The position numbers and the translations under genes are program-made. From assembly GCF_030506205.2 (NCBI RefSeq), contig NC_133351.1:5304301-5368300 (forward strand): a stretch of DNA of 64,000 nucleotides, read 5' to 3'. Shown here one piece after another: positions 10,763-22,451 of the stretch. The notes beneath the pieces were generated by a model that ran no database searches, was not told the DNA's origin, and saw nothing but the letters and a program-made list of their open reading frames with translations. Origin of the DNA: Paramisgurnus dabryanus (lineage: Eukaryota; Chordata; Actinopteri; Cypriniformes; Cobitidae). Every line of letters begins with the position of its first letter. Position 1 is the stretch's first letter.

Positions 10763-11832
10763 TCAATTCAATTCAATTCAATTTTATTTATATAGCGCTT
10801 TTCACAATTGTTAATTGTTGCAAAGCAGCTTTACATGAGTAGATGTAGAGGAGAACATTGAAAATCAATACATAGTATAAGAAGTAGAATATAGCGGCTA
10901 AGGATAAAAAACCGTGTAAGCGAGCATATTAACAATGTAACGTGTACAGTAAAGTGCTAAGTTAAGCCAAAGTTGGCTGACTCTCCCTGGGACTAAAAAA
11001 CCCCCTAGGAGAAAACCCAATGGGAAAAAATCCTAGAAGGACAAAAAACCCTAGGGAGAGATTAATATTTATATTTATAATATATAGACACGGTAGGGAT
11101 AGGAAGCGTGTAAGCGGATTAAACTGGTTCAGCCGGTGGCCGTTGGTCGCGCATCGGTTGGGCGTCACGTTGAAGGACAGCCAGTTGATTAGTGGTGCGA
11201 TGACCTTCACAGCAACAGGAACTGGGTCTGTTTGTCTCATTGTCCTCAGAGTCGAGGACGAGACAGGGAGACAAAAACAGAATTCTATTAGCGTAGGGGC
11301 CGTTCGCATGTAATGCAAGTGTCATACATTATAGTGGTTTAATTCAGCTCGGTTCCAGACAGGCTAACTATTGCGGCAAGAGTAAATTACCCGTATGAGG
11401 TATGTGAGTGCTTTGTTCTAGACAAAATAACTACTGCGGGAAAAGTACATTTACTGGACATTCTATGTGAATGCTTTGTTAAAGAAGAATGTCTTAAGTT
11501 TAGATTTAAATTGAACGACTGTGTCTGATACTCGAACATTATTTGGTAAATCATTCCAGAGCTTAGGGGCTAAGTAGGAAAAGGATCTACCACCTTTAGA
11601 CACTTTTGATATTCTAGGGATAATTAAGTAACCCGAATTTTGTGATCGCAGTTTACGTGGTGGATTGTATTCTGATAGTAGTTCTTTTATATACGAGGGC
11701 GCTAGGCCATTTAAGGCTTTGTAGGTGATTAGTAATATTTTAAATTGTATGCGATATTTAACTGGTAGCCAGTGTAAAGATGCCAGAATTGGACTAATGT
11801 GGTCATACTTTTTAGATCGAGTAAGCACTTAA
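10763..11832 (-). mobile_element. L2-clade LINE, 5'-truncated
   Basis: The reverse strand carries the C-terminal end of the LINE polyprotein at 11463-11828, then about 680 bases of 3' untranslated sequence with paired purine-rich runs. The 3' end has agcgctatataaataaaa and an attca-type tail (10763-10782). 5' truncation is usual for target-primed reverse transcription. Confidence 0.8.
11463..11828 (-). pseudogene. L2 LINE ORF2 C-terminal fragment
   Basis: The 121-residue frame holds HISPILASLHWLPV, FKILLITYKALNGLAPSYI and APKLWNDLP, in the order seen at the C-terminus of L2/CR1-type LINE proteins, just downstream of the reverse transcriptase. The catalytic YADD region is absent. It is 5'-truncated, so it cannot transpose itself. 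It matches the C-terminal part of the second L2 at 49400-50210. Confidence 0.85.
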
Positions 11833-11956
11833 ATATATACATGCATGTGTGTGCATTTATCTATACAAAGTTATTATAAACGGTTCATACACATATGATG
11901 TAAACAAAAACTTTTATTCTGCTATAGATTATTCGCAATTAATCATTATGCATCCC

Positions 11957-13718
11957 TGTGTCGAGATGCAGTTGCTCACGAGGCTATTGACTCAGGGCCC
12001 AGTATTAAGGAATTCATTGATTGCGATTTTGGGACAAAAGGTTGATTTATAGTTTCTCATCTAACATTTCTTACTTTACTTCAATTGCATTATCCTCAAT
12101 ACAGCAGACGGTCGTGAGGTTTGAGGTAGAGGTGTAAGTGCTATGGGAGAGCGGGTAAGACAACAGAACCCCATTCCACTGAGACATTGTGTGATCCTGT
12201 GAGGACCGACTAACACATCTGTCTGTATACAGTAAGAAGTGTAAAATAGATTTTGAGTGACGGCACTCTGTTATCTCAAAATCGCATCACTGAGTGCATG
12301 AAAACCATTGCTGTTTGCGTCACAGAAAGATTTAACAATGTTATCAGGTAGCAAGAAAAGCGTGAATTCTACTGAAGCAAAAATCATTTTTGACTTTAGA
12401 AGAGAAAGAAAACATGTTTTGCTTTGATACAGCACAGATATGAAGAAAAAACTTTTCAAAGTTAGGTGTTCTTATTTAAATAAGAAAAAAGTTTAGAAAC
12501 TGAAGATCTATGATAACAAGTTCCAGTCTTGTTTCCAGCCCAACAACCAGTTTGATTTTTCTCCTGGTTAAAGTTGCACTATTTTAGTAAGGTGAGTTTG
12601 AAGAGCCTTCTTTCAAGTCTATGTAAAAGCGGATTTGCAAAGCATGCTTCTCGTTTTTCATCCTTACCGTTGTGGAGTGTGGGTTATCTTTCCACTGTTG
12701 TGTTCTCACCTCGTTGCGATGGAAGTTCAGATCAGTTGTGACCCTCGGTGATATGCGTGGAAACCAAAACAGGCATGTTATTGTTACATAGCGGATCGTG
12801 AAAAAAGAGCGTTGAGGCTTTTATGACGGGAAGCTAGAGCCCCGTATTGTATCACTCCGGCCCTCGCTGCGAGTTGCCATGGTGCTCAGAGGTGTGCGTA
12901 GGAAGAGCTTTGGAAAGAAGCTGGCTGGCTATGTTTCCCATCCATCCTGAATTGCTTCTGTTGTTTTACAGCTAAACTTCATTAATGCTCGTTCACAGTG
13001 CTGGGAAAGGAAATGGCCGGGCTGTTAAACCAGCGAAATACGTCGGTGTTACGAGTAAGGGCTCATCCTTCCTGTTGCTAGAGTAGATGGCGTCGGTCAG
13101 ATGTGATGGACGCTGGTTCAGATGGTGCATTAAACACAGTGTCTAACCCATCACTGTATACTATGCATGTTGAAAATGCATTAGTAAATTAAAACTTTGA
13201 CTGATTTGCGGTGTCATTCATTTATCTGAAACTACAAAATATTAAACACTTTGTACTAATTTTAACATTTTTTTGTGTGTGAGACAGCCTAAAGTTTGGA
13301 TGTTTGTTCTGCAAAACTTTCTTGATATTTTCACCAGCAAAAATGAGAAAAACAACTATAGTCCATTTTTTTTTCTCTGTACGCGAGTCTGCGTAAAATC
13401 TTGCGTAGGTTGCACATGCGTCTACAGGAGTATGTAGTATGTAGGCCACGAGAGATATTGCAATTTGTCACAATGTGCATGTGTCAAATGTCAGCGCATG
13501 TGTATGAGTCAAATGAACTTTGCAATGCAAGGCTGTGCATTCAAATGTGCATGTACGCTAGCAAAAAAACAGACTATACTCAGGACTTTAGTGTAACAGG
13601 TGCGTTTTTTAAGACTAGTTGATCTTGTATAAGATTCTGCGAGTGACAATAAAATATGCAAGGAAAAACAGATTGTTCAAATGGTTACAGACACAAACAT
13701 GCAAGTTGACAACCCTTA
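11957..13718. other. repeat-poor stretch, no gene recognised
   Basis: No element boundary seen. A possible 28-base exon at 12541-12568 (acceptor tgtttccag, donor gttaaa) is too weak to call. The GC-richer part at about 12880-12960 could be conserved non-coding DNA. Confidence 0.3.
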
Positions 13719-13905
13719 CAAAAATTAACCGTGGTTTTACTACAGTTAAAACAAAAAACATGGTTACTGTAGTAAAACCATTGGTTACCACAAAATAAAA
13801 ATAAAAACATTGTTTTGCTAATAGTAATCAATACACCAAAAAACGTGGTTACTACACTTTTACCAAATAAAACATAGTCATAAAACTTTCCTGTACAAAA
13901 ATTAG
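13719..13905. mobile_element. probable MITE with aacatggttactgtag arms
   Basis: Alternating ggttttactacag and ctgtagtaaaacca motifs form internal inverted repeats. Boundaries are approximate and no target duplication was found. Confidence 0.45.
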
Positions 13906-15561
13906 TTTTTTTTGGACCCGGCATACACGCCCCCCCCTCCCCAAAAAAACAAACAGCAAGTCATTTTTGTCGCACAACAAGTTTGTTTCCTGGCACCTGC
14001 AGCGGTGCAGATTAGATGCAACTGGAGAGAGTTTGTGTCAGATGGGATCCAGATTTCATGAGCTCATCACGGGCTCAACCCAAAATCCTTCTGGATCTTT
14101 TTACGGCATGCATGGAAGTGCAAAACAAACAGATTTAAGGTGGGATTCTTGCGAAAGCTCTCCGCGTTCGTCACAGCCGAGTCAGAACTGAAGCAGCTAC
14201 TTGTTATGCGAACATCTGCGAAGGTAAATCCTAAGATCATGAACTGATAATTTATTAACTGAGGTAGCATTGATGTTGTGTATTTATTGATTAAATTAGA
14301 TTTACGTTTCATGATCGATTTACATTTTGCAATGCGCAATTCATTGTTCAAAATGATTTAGTGTGCAACAATTTTTTTTTTATCAAGCAAGTCAAGACAA
14401 ATTTAAACTTTAATATTTAGTATAAAGTTTTTTCATCAAAACATGCTGAAATGATCCTGTATGAAAAGGAAACTTTACTGTATGGTTGAGTTTTAAACCT
14501 GAATTCATTGCATATGTTTAGTACACACAGAGTTTCTAGGCTTTCTAAAAACAACCCTGAGACTAAATGTGTGAGAATAGATTTAGGCAGGTCCTGTTCT
14601 GCCTGTTATCGTATGACCTGAGATGACTGCCAAAAACTGTGTTATGCAAAAAGCTCGAAGGAAAAAAGAGACTCTGGGAAGGTACAGTTTTGACGTCATA
14701 GGTACCCACATGTAAGAATTGACTAATAACTGGTAATTACCTGGAATGTGCTGGTTTATTGTACAGCGTTTGAGTTCTGTCAGCTCTCCAAACACACCTC
14801 TTTGTTTTTCCACGGTACTTTTCCTCGCTTGGGAAAGTAATTCTTTAAAAACCTTTGGGCTTCTGAAAGGGTGAAAGTACTACATTATCACTGCATTGTG
14901 TCTCTAAATGTCAGAATAAAGCAGATGAAAAATTTGTGACTACTACCCCCTTCTTTCTTTCTGTACCGTAGCTTTAATAGCTCAACAGATTTCACATCAC
15001 CGCCCTCTACAGCAGTATTTAAAGAACTATTCATTTTTACGGACAGTTCGATAGAGTTTTAAAAGCTTCACGTCGATAAGGAGACTTCGTGCCAACTGTT
15101 TCCTCACTGTTTACTTTTAGAAGCCTTTACAGTTTCTGGCAGGACGTTTCCAGGTACCCGATCCGAATCCATCAGACTGGAGATTCCTCATCCATAATGC
15201 ATGCTGTTTCTCTTCAGCAGTTCATAAGCTTCCATATTCAATAATGAATATGTGCTTTTCCCTGCTGGAGGACACGGTAATGGATTATAACACTCAGATT
15301 GGTATCATTTGTGTGCTGTTTAGACTCTGATGGGCTTTTGTGAGGGATGGGTCAGGATGTTTAGCTAGCCGACTGGGTGATGTTTCCCAACTGGTTTTGC
15401 TTTTGTACACAGATTTTACATTTTAAGTTTGTTTACATTAGGAAACTAAATATATATTTTTAATATTGTCATGAACAGACCAGACGATATCCCAAATTAT
15501 TAATTTATGATCATTTATTATTTTTGATAGATCTTAACTTCACACAAATCTTTGGTTGCGT
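13906..15561. other. no gene recognised
   Basis: Mixed sequence with a C-rich run at about 13930. No exon with both splice sites and no complete element. Small frames lack protein-like features. Confidence 0.3.
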
Positions 15562-15849
15562 TTAAAGGGACACTCCACTGTTTTTGAATATATGCTCATT
15601 TTTCATTTCCCCGAGTTATACATTAGATTTTTATCATTTTGGAATCCATTCAGCTGATCTGTGGGTCTGGCCCTACCACTTTTAGCATAGCTTAGCATAG
15701 TCCATTGAATCTGATTCGCGCTAAAAAATAACCAAAGAGTTTCGATATTTTTCCTATTTAATACTCTTTTGTAGTTACATTGTGTACTAAGACTGATGGA
15801 AAATTAAAAGATATGGCTAGGTACTATACTCTCATTCTGGCGTAATAAT

Positions 15850-16885
15850 TAGGGATGCACCGATACCACTTTTTCCACCGATACCACATTCCATGCCGAT
15901 CCGATACTAATGTGTTTTTCTTGAACAATTTAAATGTGTATAGTGCTTTCTGCTAAATCTAGCATAATATAATTATATTATATATAATTATAATTTTAAA
16001 TGTAAAAAACAATAATTTAAAATGATTTACAAGTTACAAGAACATTAGTAATTATTAACAATGGCAGTGTTTAGGAGAAAATAAAATTGGCACGTTTGAT
16101 CAAATAAGTATGCTAAATATATTTTCCTCAATTGCGCAAAAAGTCACAGTAAAAAAGCTTTAGTGTGGAGATGGTTATTTTGGGAATTATGCACTTAACC
16201 GGACCTTTTATGCACATTTCAGGCGCAGCATTGATGCACTAGAATCATCCTCACATGGGAATCCTCGTCCGCAATGGAAAGTTACGTTCATAACTATTAA
16301 AACACAAAGAGATTAGATGCATCGTGTGCTCAGCACATACTGAATTGCATCCATCCAGCTTACTGAGACTTTATAAAATCAGATCTTTAAAACAGCCTAC
16401 AGTTATTGAGTTTGTTTGTGTGTTAAATGACGTGTTTCATTCGTCCGCTTCATCTGTGCATTAACTCAGCACATACTGAATTGCATCCATCCAACAGGTT
16501 ACTGAGACTTAAAAAAACAGATCTTTAATAAAGCCTAACGTTACAGTTCGTGTGTTGAATGACGCGTTTTCACCCGTCCGCTTCTCACCAGTGGATTAAC
16601 TCAGTTTGCAAGTAAGTTACAGTGTTTCTGTGAACATTCATATCTTTAAATGTGCGTTTGTTCCTTCACATGAAGCTATTGAGTGTAAGATGACTTTGAT
16701 TATAGTGCATAAAACGTTTATGGTGCTTTTATAATACTTTGTCGTTTTAATCGCTTGTCAGTGACAACCATGGGTAACGTGCAGTATCGGAATTGGATCG
16801 GTCCTGTTAGTCCGATATCCGATCTAGCAAAAAAGGCCGGATCGGCCCCGATACCGATCCAGAATATCAGATCGGTGCATCCCTA
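15850..16885. mobile_element. nested hAT element with exact 8-bp duplication
   Basis: The 15-base terminal repeats tagggatgcaccgat and atcggtgcatcccta are perfect inverses. Flanks are gtaataat at 15842-15849 and at 16886-16893. Inner sequence has atccgatac and ccgatcc repeats at both ends. At 1036 bp no transposase frame remains. Confidence 0.9.
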
Positions 16886-17140
16886 GTAATAATCAAGGAC
16901 TTTGCTGCCGTAACATTGCTGAAGCAGGTGCATTGATATTATGCAGCGCCTGAAAAGTGTCCCTTGCTATTGAAAGTTACTAAGGGCACTATTTTCGGCC
17001 AGTGTGTAATATCCCTACGCCTACTGCAGCCATGTTACAGCAGCAAAGTCCTTGATTATTACGCCAGAATGAGAGTATAGTTCCTAGCCATATCGGCCTA
17101 GAAAATCACAACTTTTAATTTTCTTAGTACACGATGTAAC

Positions 17141-18358
17141 TAGAGCTGCAACTATCGACTATTTTTTCAACCGATTAATCTATCGATTATTTTTTCGATT
17201 AATCGAATAGTCTAATTATTTTTTTATACATATAATTCCCCAACAAATAATAAATGTAACATCTGTCATTAACGCTAACATTTTATTTAAGCATTTTCTT
17301 AATTAAACAAACAAACAAACCAACATTTTCAACATAAAAAAAAATAAAGTGGCAGTGCCACTTTAAAAGAGGCATTATTCACCTTAAACAATAAAATAGG
17401 CATATATTAATATTTTAAACATTAGTTTATGATTAGTACATGCATTAACTCAGCATTAGTTCAGACTGAAGTAAAAATAAGTTCATTGTGATTCATGAAC
17501 CCTTATATAAGATGTAATGGTTATATTATTACTGTTAATATTATTACTATTAGTAGTACTGCATTCTCATTTAACTTTAACATTTAACTTTTCTTAAGTT
17601 CCGGGTAAAAAACAAGTTCAGTTAGTATGATCTTCTAATATTTTATAAACAGCGTTTACGCCGCTGTTACTTTAAATAAACGCATGTCAGGAATACCTTA
17701 CAAGACGAGCTTCTGTAATATCTGTGCACATATTCGCAAAAAAGACGTTCATTGGGAACTCCGCACTGCCAGCTGGCTTTCAGTGCACGCGGGCACATGC
17801 CTATCAGTTCTCAATGTGACAGTAACTTATTATTTCATAACTTCTTAATATAAAAACATGTCCTGCTCTTTATTTACTGTTTCAACATACTGCCCAGAAG
17901 CGATGCAATGTCACGTCTGTCAGGCGTCTCGCAGCTCGTATTAAACGAAGATGTAAACGCAGCTGTATTAAGCACAATATGTATTGATTCTATTGTTTAT
18001 AGAGTAAGTATAAAAACTTACTGTAATAGTTCAAATTCTTACGCTGACGTCTCGTCATTTTGAGGTCGGAGAGCTCCAGGTTTTCTTCTTTTAAGATGAT
18101 CATACACAGGTGTTGCGCTGCTGTGGTATGCCATTTCAGTTTTACACAGTATGTGTTTTATTTGGTCTCTGCTTAAAGTATTCCCACACTTTTGATCGCA
18201 TTCTGTCTGTTTGGTATAACACTTGTATCACCCGGTCGGAGCTGAAGCCGCCTTCATTTCAAAATGTAAACAGTGCGACGCATTGACGCATTTCCGGCAA
18301 ATCGACGTAATTACGTAATCGACGTAATCGACTACGTCGACGCGTCGTTCCAGCCCTA
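17141..18358. mobile_element. second nested hAT element
   Basis: It starts tagagctgcaactatcgact and ends gtcgttccagcccta, bounded by gatgtaac (17133-17140) and gatgtatc (18359-18366), an 8-base duplication with one difference. The first 80 bases carry cgattaatc repeats and the last 80 carry gacgtaatcg repeats. 1218 bp, no intact transposase. Its 3' end matches the fragment at 1-226. Confidence 0.85.
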
Positions 18359-18890
18359 GATGTATCTACCGAAGAGTCAAGCTGTATATAGGAAAAATAT
18401 CGTTTTGTATAGCGCGATGCTAATGGTTTAATCAGATTCAATGGATTATGCTAAGCTATGCTAAAAGTGGTACAGCCAGACCCGGAGATCAGCTGAATGG
18501 ATTCCAAAACTGTAAAAATCTAATGTTTAACTCTAGGGGAGCTGGAAAATGAGCATATTTCCAAAAAAAATTGGAGCGTCTCTTTAATATTTGCTTTATG
18601 CATTGTTTTGCCTTGTAGAATGCACCTGCATTGCCTCTTTAAGGGAGATGCATTTGAGATGCAGTTTTCCTGAGAGGGTTTTTAATGAGCTGAGAGTATA
18701 CAGTGCCTCAGCCGTGCTTTTAACAGTAACTATTGCACTGGCAGGATTCTGTGTCTATAAATTCATCTTCTTATACAGGCCTTATATATATTATACACGG
18801 CAGTGTGATATTTTTTTGTGTGGTATTTTCTCACTACATCATGAGCACAATTCATGCAACTTTTAGCGAACATTCACGCTTTGCAGTTAA

Positions 18891-19199
18891 ACATCACTGG
18901 ATAGTTCACCCGCAAATGAAAATATCATGTTGATCTAAACCTGTAAGAGTTGCTGTTTTCTGCTAAACACAAAATAAGATATTTTTATAAGTGATGGTAA
19001 GCACAAAGTTGACTGTACCCATTAACTTTCATAGTATTTGTTTTCTACTATGGAAGTCAATGGTTACCATAAACTGTGTGGTTACAATCATTTGTCATAA
19101 TATCATCTTTTATGTTTAACATAATAAAGAAAGTCATACAGGTTTAGATCAACATGATGGTGAGTAAATTATATATTTTTTTTGGGTGAATTATTCCTT
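18891..19199. mobile_element. TTAA MITE, ggatagttcaccc family
   Basis: Near its left end reads ggatagttcaccc and its right end reads gggtgaattattcct before ttaa at 19200-19203. The middle has tccatagtatt…ctatggaagtcaatg as a hairpin. The left boundary (ttaa at 18887-18890) is disturbed by a few bases. Confidence 0.7.
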
Positions 19200-19203
19200 T
19201 AAA

Positions 19204-19669
19204 GAAGGAGAACAAAAATATAAATGTACCCTAAAAGGTCAAAGAAACATGATTCTACTTACACACAAAAGTTTTGTAGTGTATTTGTTTTGTTGTTGCA
19301 CTGTCGGGCACTGTTTGCACTAGGTCGCAGACACGCACTTTATGTGGCAAGGTTAAGTGCACTTTTTAGTCCTCAAGTCTAATATAACAGACTAATATAA
19401 AAGAGAAGGCAATAATATATTTTTTTAATTGGAAAGTTTTTTGTTTAGTCATTTATTTATTTAATATAATATTTTTTTTATTTGTAAATCTTTTACATTT
19501 GGACATTTGGTTATAATCTTTCAGCCAGCAATTTCTTTCAAAAGTGAACTATATGATAATTGATTGACTTTGACTAATCTGCCATAATCCACTAAAGCAC
19601 TTTAATGTTTTGAATAAATGAGTAAATATAAAATGCTTTAAACAAGTAAAAGATCTTAATGTCGTTTGT
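19204..19669. other. no feature recognised
   Basis: AT-rich sequence without recognisable genes or boundaries. Confidence 0.35.
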
Positions 19670-20240
19670 TGCTGCAAAGGACTTTATACGTCCCAACCGA
19701 GGCGTAAGGGTCTTCAAAACAATCGTCATTTTCGCCAAAAAAAAAAAAAAACTAATGTACTTTTACACCACATTGTTTCGTCTTACACTAGCCTTGTGAT
19801 ATGCAAAACTACCGCTCCAGTGTTAACAAGTGCGGAGGGCCGTTCATACATTGTTGTATATACTAATTCATGTCTGTTACAGTTTTTTTGTTTACAATGG
19901 TCTGCACGTGTGCGTTTCACATATGTAACACGTGACCTTTCAATGTGATTAAGCATTGCTTGAGGTCGCGCTGGCACGTCACACGGCTAGTGCAACACGA
20001 GAGAAGTTGTTTTTTTGTGCAAAAATGATGATCGTTTTGCTAATAAGCCCCTTATGGATCGGTTGGGTTCGTTTAGAGCCCTTTGAAGCTGCATTGAAAA
20101 TGCAATTTTAAACCGCATTAAAACTGTAAACTGTGTTGAGGTCCACTAAAGTCCACTACGGGGAAAAATCCTGGAATGTTTTCCACAAAAAAAAGATTTA
20201 TTTTCGACTGATAAAAAGAAAGACAAAGTCGAGTAATCCC
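19670..20240. mobile_element. fold-back MITE, truncated copy of the 55920 family
   Basis: It shares cataagggtctt-like, atatgtaacacgtgaccttt and cctggaatgttttcc with 55920-56764. The left terminus is missing, and the right terminus is lost where the next TTAA element begins. Confidence 0.65.
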
Positions 20241-20244
20241 TTAA

Positions 20245-20570
20245 CGGGACACTTCACCCATTTGCATTAAGCTTTGTATAGTTAGAACCCCAGACATGTT
20301 TTTGAATGGTCATGCATCATTTCCTCAGTTGCTGCTGAGACAGGAGAAATACAGATTTCAGTGTTTTGCACTTCCTTCTTTCAATGATGTAAAATCATCA
20401 TTTTGCATCATTGAAAGAAGGAAGTCCAATATCTTTGTTGAGGGGGTGAGACTACAAACACCCGTTTTCTCGGTCAAATAGGGACCAAATTCTAAATGTA
20501 TGTTACATTTTGACTACAAATATGACACACTTTCAATAAAGATTAATGTTTCTACGGGTGAAATGCTCCT
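20245..20570. mobile_element. TTAA MITE, gggacacttcaccc family
   Basis: Ends cgggacacttcaccc and gggtgaaatgctcct lie between ttaa at 20241-20244 and 20571-20574. It is 326 bp and carries a strong internal hairpin at 20370-20425. Confidence 0.8.
20370..20425. repeat. long hairpin within a MITE
   Basis: acttccttctttcaatgatg pairs perfectly with its complement at 20406-20425. After one T-G position the stem runs on for five more pairs and leaves a 4-base loop. The shape resembles a microRNA precursor, but nothing here shows expression. Confidence 0.8.
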
Positions 20571-20574
20571 TTAA

Positions 20575-21063
20575 AATCAACGATCTCGACAACTACCAAC
20601 TAGCTAATTTCAAACATATTTAATTAGCTACATCCTGATTCTTTATGTTAAAATGTAGATGTTCTGGTGAAGAGGGACTTTAGAAGTAGAACTTTTGTAT
20701 GAAACTGTGTCACACAAAGACAAGTTCGTTCCCTCAGGACGTCTAGCTGTACGGCAGCAGTCGATCCTCAGACATGAGCGGAGGCTAAAACAGGAATGAA
20801 GCAATTTTAGGGCCATGTGCTTTCCCATGAGGACATGGGATGTGTATAAATGGAGATTAGTGGAACTCTGGGATTTGGTGTCATTGAAGCAATGTGTAAA
20901 TATGCTTATGTGTTATTTTTTTTTTAACAAGCCACTTGTGAATCCTTGTAAGAAAGTGCAGGAGAATATATTTATTTATAATGGCTCTTTCTAAAGCAAA
21001 CATCGGCTATTGCTCATTTAACTAAAAGTTCAGATCTAGTTAAATCTAGTGTGCTCACAAACA
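20575..21063. other. no feature recognised
   Basis: No boundary, exon or RNA gene seen. Confidence 0.35.
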
Positions 21064-21067
21064 TTAA

Positions 21068-21483
21068 AGGGCACCTATGGTCCGAGTCAAGATTTTACAT
21101 ATCCTTTGGTGTGTATTTGTACATGTTAACGATATGAAAAAAGGTACATACCTCAAAGTAAATGATGACGCGAGTCTCCAACGTAAATCTCTTTTCTTGG
21201 ACTACAACAAACACACGGATTATAGGCAACAGTTTACTTCCTGGGATTGGTGATGTGGACAAGACCGACGTGATCATAATTGCTCCCGCTTTGGATTCAG
21301 CCTGTAAATTAACTCTTGTTAGCATTGCATTGTGAGCGAATCTTTCAAACATGGTAAGGAGCGTCACATTTCCTGCTGTCGTCAGTGGTATTCAGGCCAA
21401 TCACAACGTACAGATTAGCTGGCCAATCAGGGACACAGAGCTTTTCAAATCCATGAGTTTTGTACAAAATCTGTGGTTTGAAA
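21068..21483. mobile_element. TTAA element of the agagcacctat family, copy 1, 3'-truncated
   Basis: Begins agggcacctatggtccg after ttaa at 21064-21067. It contains ttcttggactacaacaaaca and ccaatcacaacgtacagatt, also found at 36487-37724 and 43147-44163. It lacks the insertions carried by those copies and so gives their empty sites. The right end is missing. Confidence 0.75.
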
Positions 21484-21491
21484 TATGCTTT

Positions 21492-21793
21492 GACAGCTTC
21501 ATCATTTACTCACCCTAATGTTGTTACAAACCTGTATAAATTTCGTTGTTTTGATGAACACGAAGTAAGATATTTTGAGGACTGTTAGTAACCAAACCGA
21601 TCAGAGGCCCCATTGACTTCCATAGTATTCCTACTTTGGAAGTAAAAGGTGTTTATGATCGGTTTGGTTACTAACATTCCTCAAAATATATTCTTTCATT
21701 TTTATCGGAAAAAAATGTATTTATACAGGTTTGTAACAACATGAGAGTGAAAAAAATGATGACAGAATTTTCATTTTTTTGTGAACTATCTCT
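21492..21793. mobile_element. TTAA MITE, ggatagttcaccc family, left-truncated
   Basis: Right end gtgaactatctct precedes ttaa at 21794-21797. A long internal hairpin pairs gttagtaaccaaaccgatca with tgatcggtttggttactaac. The left terminus is missing. Confidence 0.75.
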
Positions 21794-22130
21794 TTAAGTC
21801 TTCTATTATTGGCTTCCACAAGCGTGTAATGCATGGTTGTTTTAACATGCTGACAAAACAGATGCAGTGATTTGTGTTTAGTTTTACTTCATTTACATTG
21901 TGCATGTAAATGAATAGATGTCTAGATGTCTGTTTAATAAATATGTGGAGCACATTTTGTATCGCATCTTTTGCCAAGAAGTTGCAAATTTACCATAAAT
22001 AAATGCAAATGAAAGGAATGCCAACAGAGACGTTGCTTTTTATAGCTCTATATTTATTGTTCTTGTTTAGGATTTTATATATTGAGGCAGAGCAATACTC
22101 TCGTTTGTAATTTGGCATCTCTTACATTTT

Positions 22131-22236
22131 TTTATGTATTTGTCAGATATCAGATGCTTTTATCCAAAGCGATTTACGGTGCATGTAAGATGTGCTTTTT
22201 TCAGCCTGGGAATTGAACCCACAACCTTAAATACAG
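22131..22236 (-). mobile_element. tRNA-derived SINE, truncated
   Basis: The reverse strand has gggttcaattcccaggc as B box and the tail cgctttggataaaagcatct. The A-box part is missing. Confidence 0.65.
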
Positions 22237-22451
22237 GAACAGGAACAATCACTGGGTGTTTTGGGAAGCTCTTTCAGTATTATATTAGAAACATGTGCTA
22301 CATTCAAAAATGTGTCATTTTTTTGTATTGTTATTTTTTTGGTGCAATCACTGTAAAACAATAAAAAATCCTGAAGACTTAGGGTTGGGATGTGTTTCAG
22401 GTTTAGTGTCAGGGTTATAATTACATCAAGTACAATTTTACAACACATATG

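Larger units (their letters stand above)
10541..11956. mobile_element. fold-back element split by an L2 LINE
   Basis: The left arm begins gggatgcataacgattaatc and contains gcagaataaaagtttttg. The right arm ending at 11956 is its inverse over about 130 bases, with scattered differences. The L2 at 10763-11832 sits between the arms. I could not fix a target duplication. Confidence 0.7.
15566..18583. mobile_element. TTAA-target fold-back element split by two hAT insertions
   Basis: Ends agggacactcc and ggagcgtctct are flanked by ttaa at 15562-15565 and 18584-18587. The arms are long inverted copies: for example tcagctgatctgtgggtctg on the left pairs with cagacccggagatcagctga on the right. Removing the two nested elements and their target duplications leaves about 755 bp. 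No coding frame. Superfamily is piggyBac or Kolobok from the TTAA. Confidence 0.85.

Noticed and set aside
11020..11325. Overlapping 68- to 118-residue proteins on both strands
   Set aside because: They fall in the 3' untranslated part of the L2 LINE.
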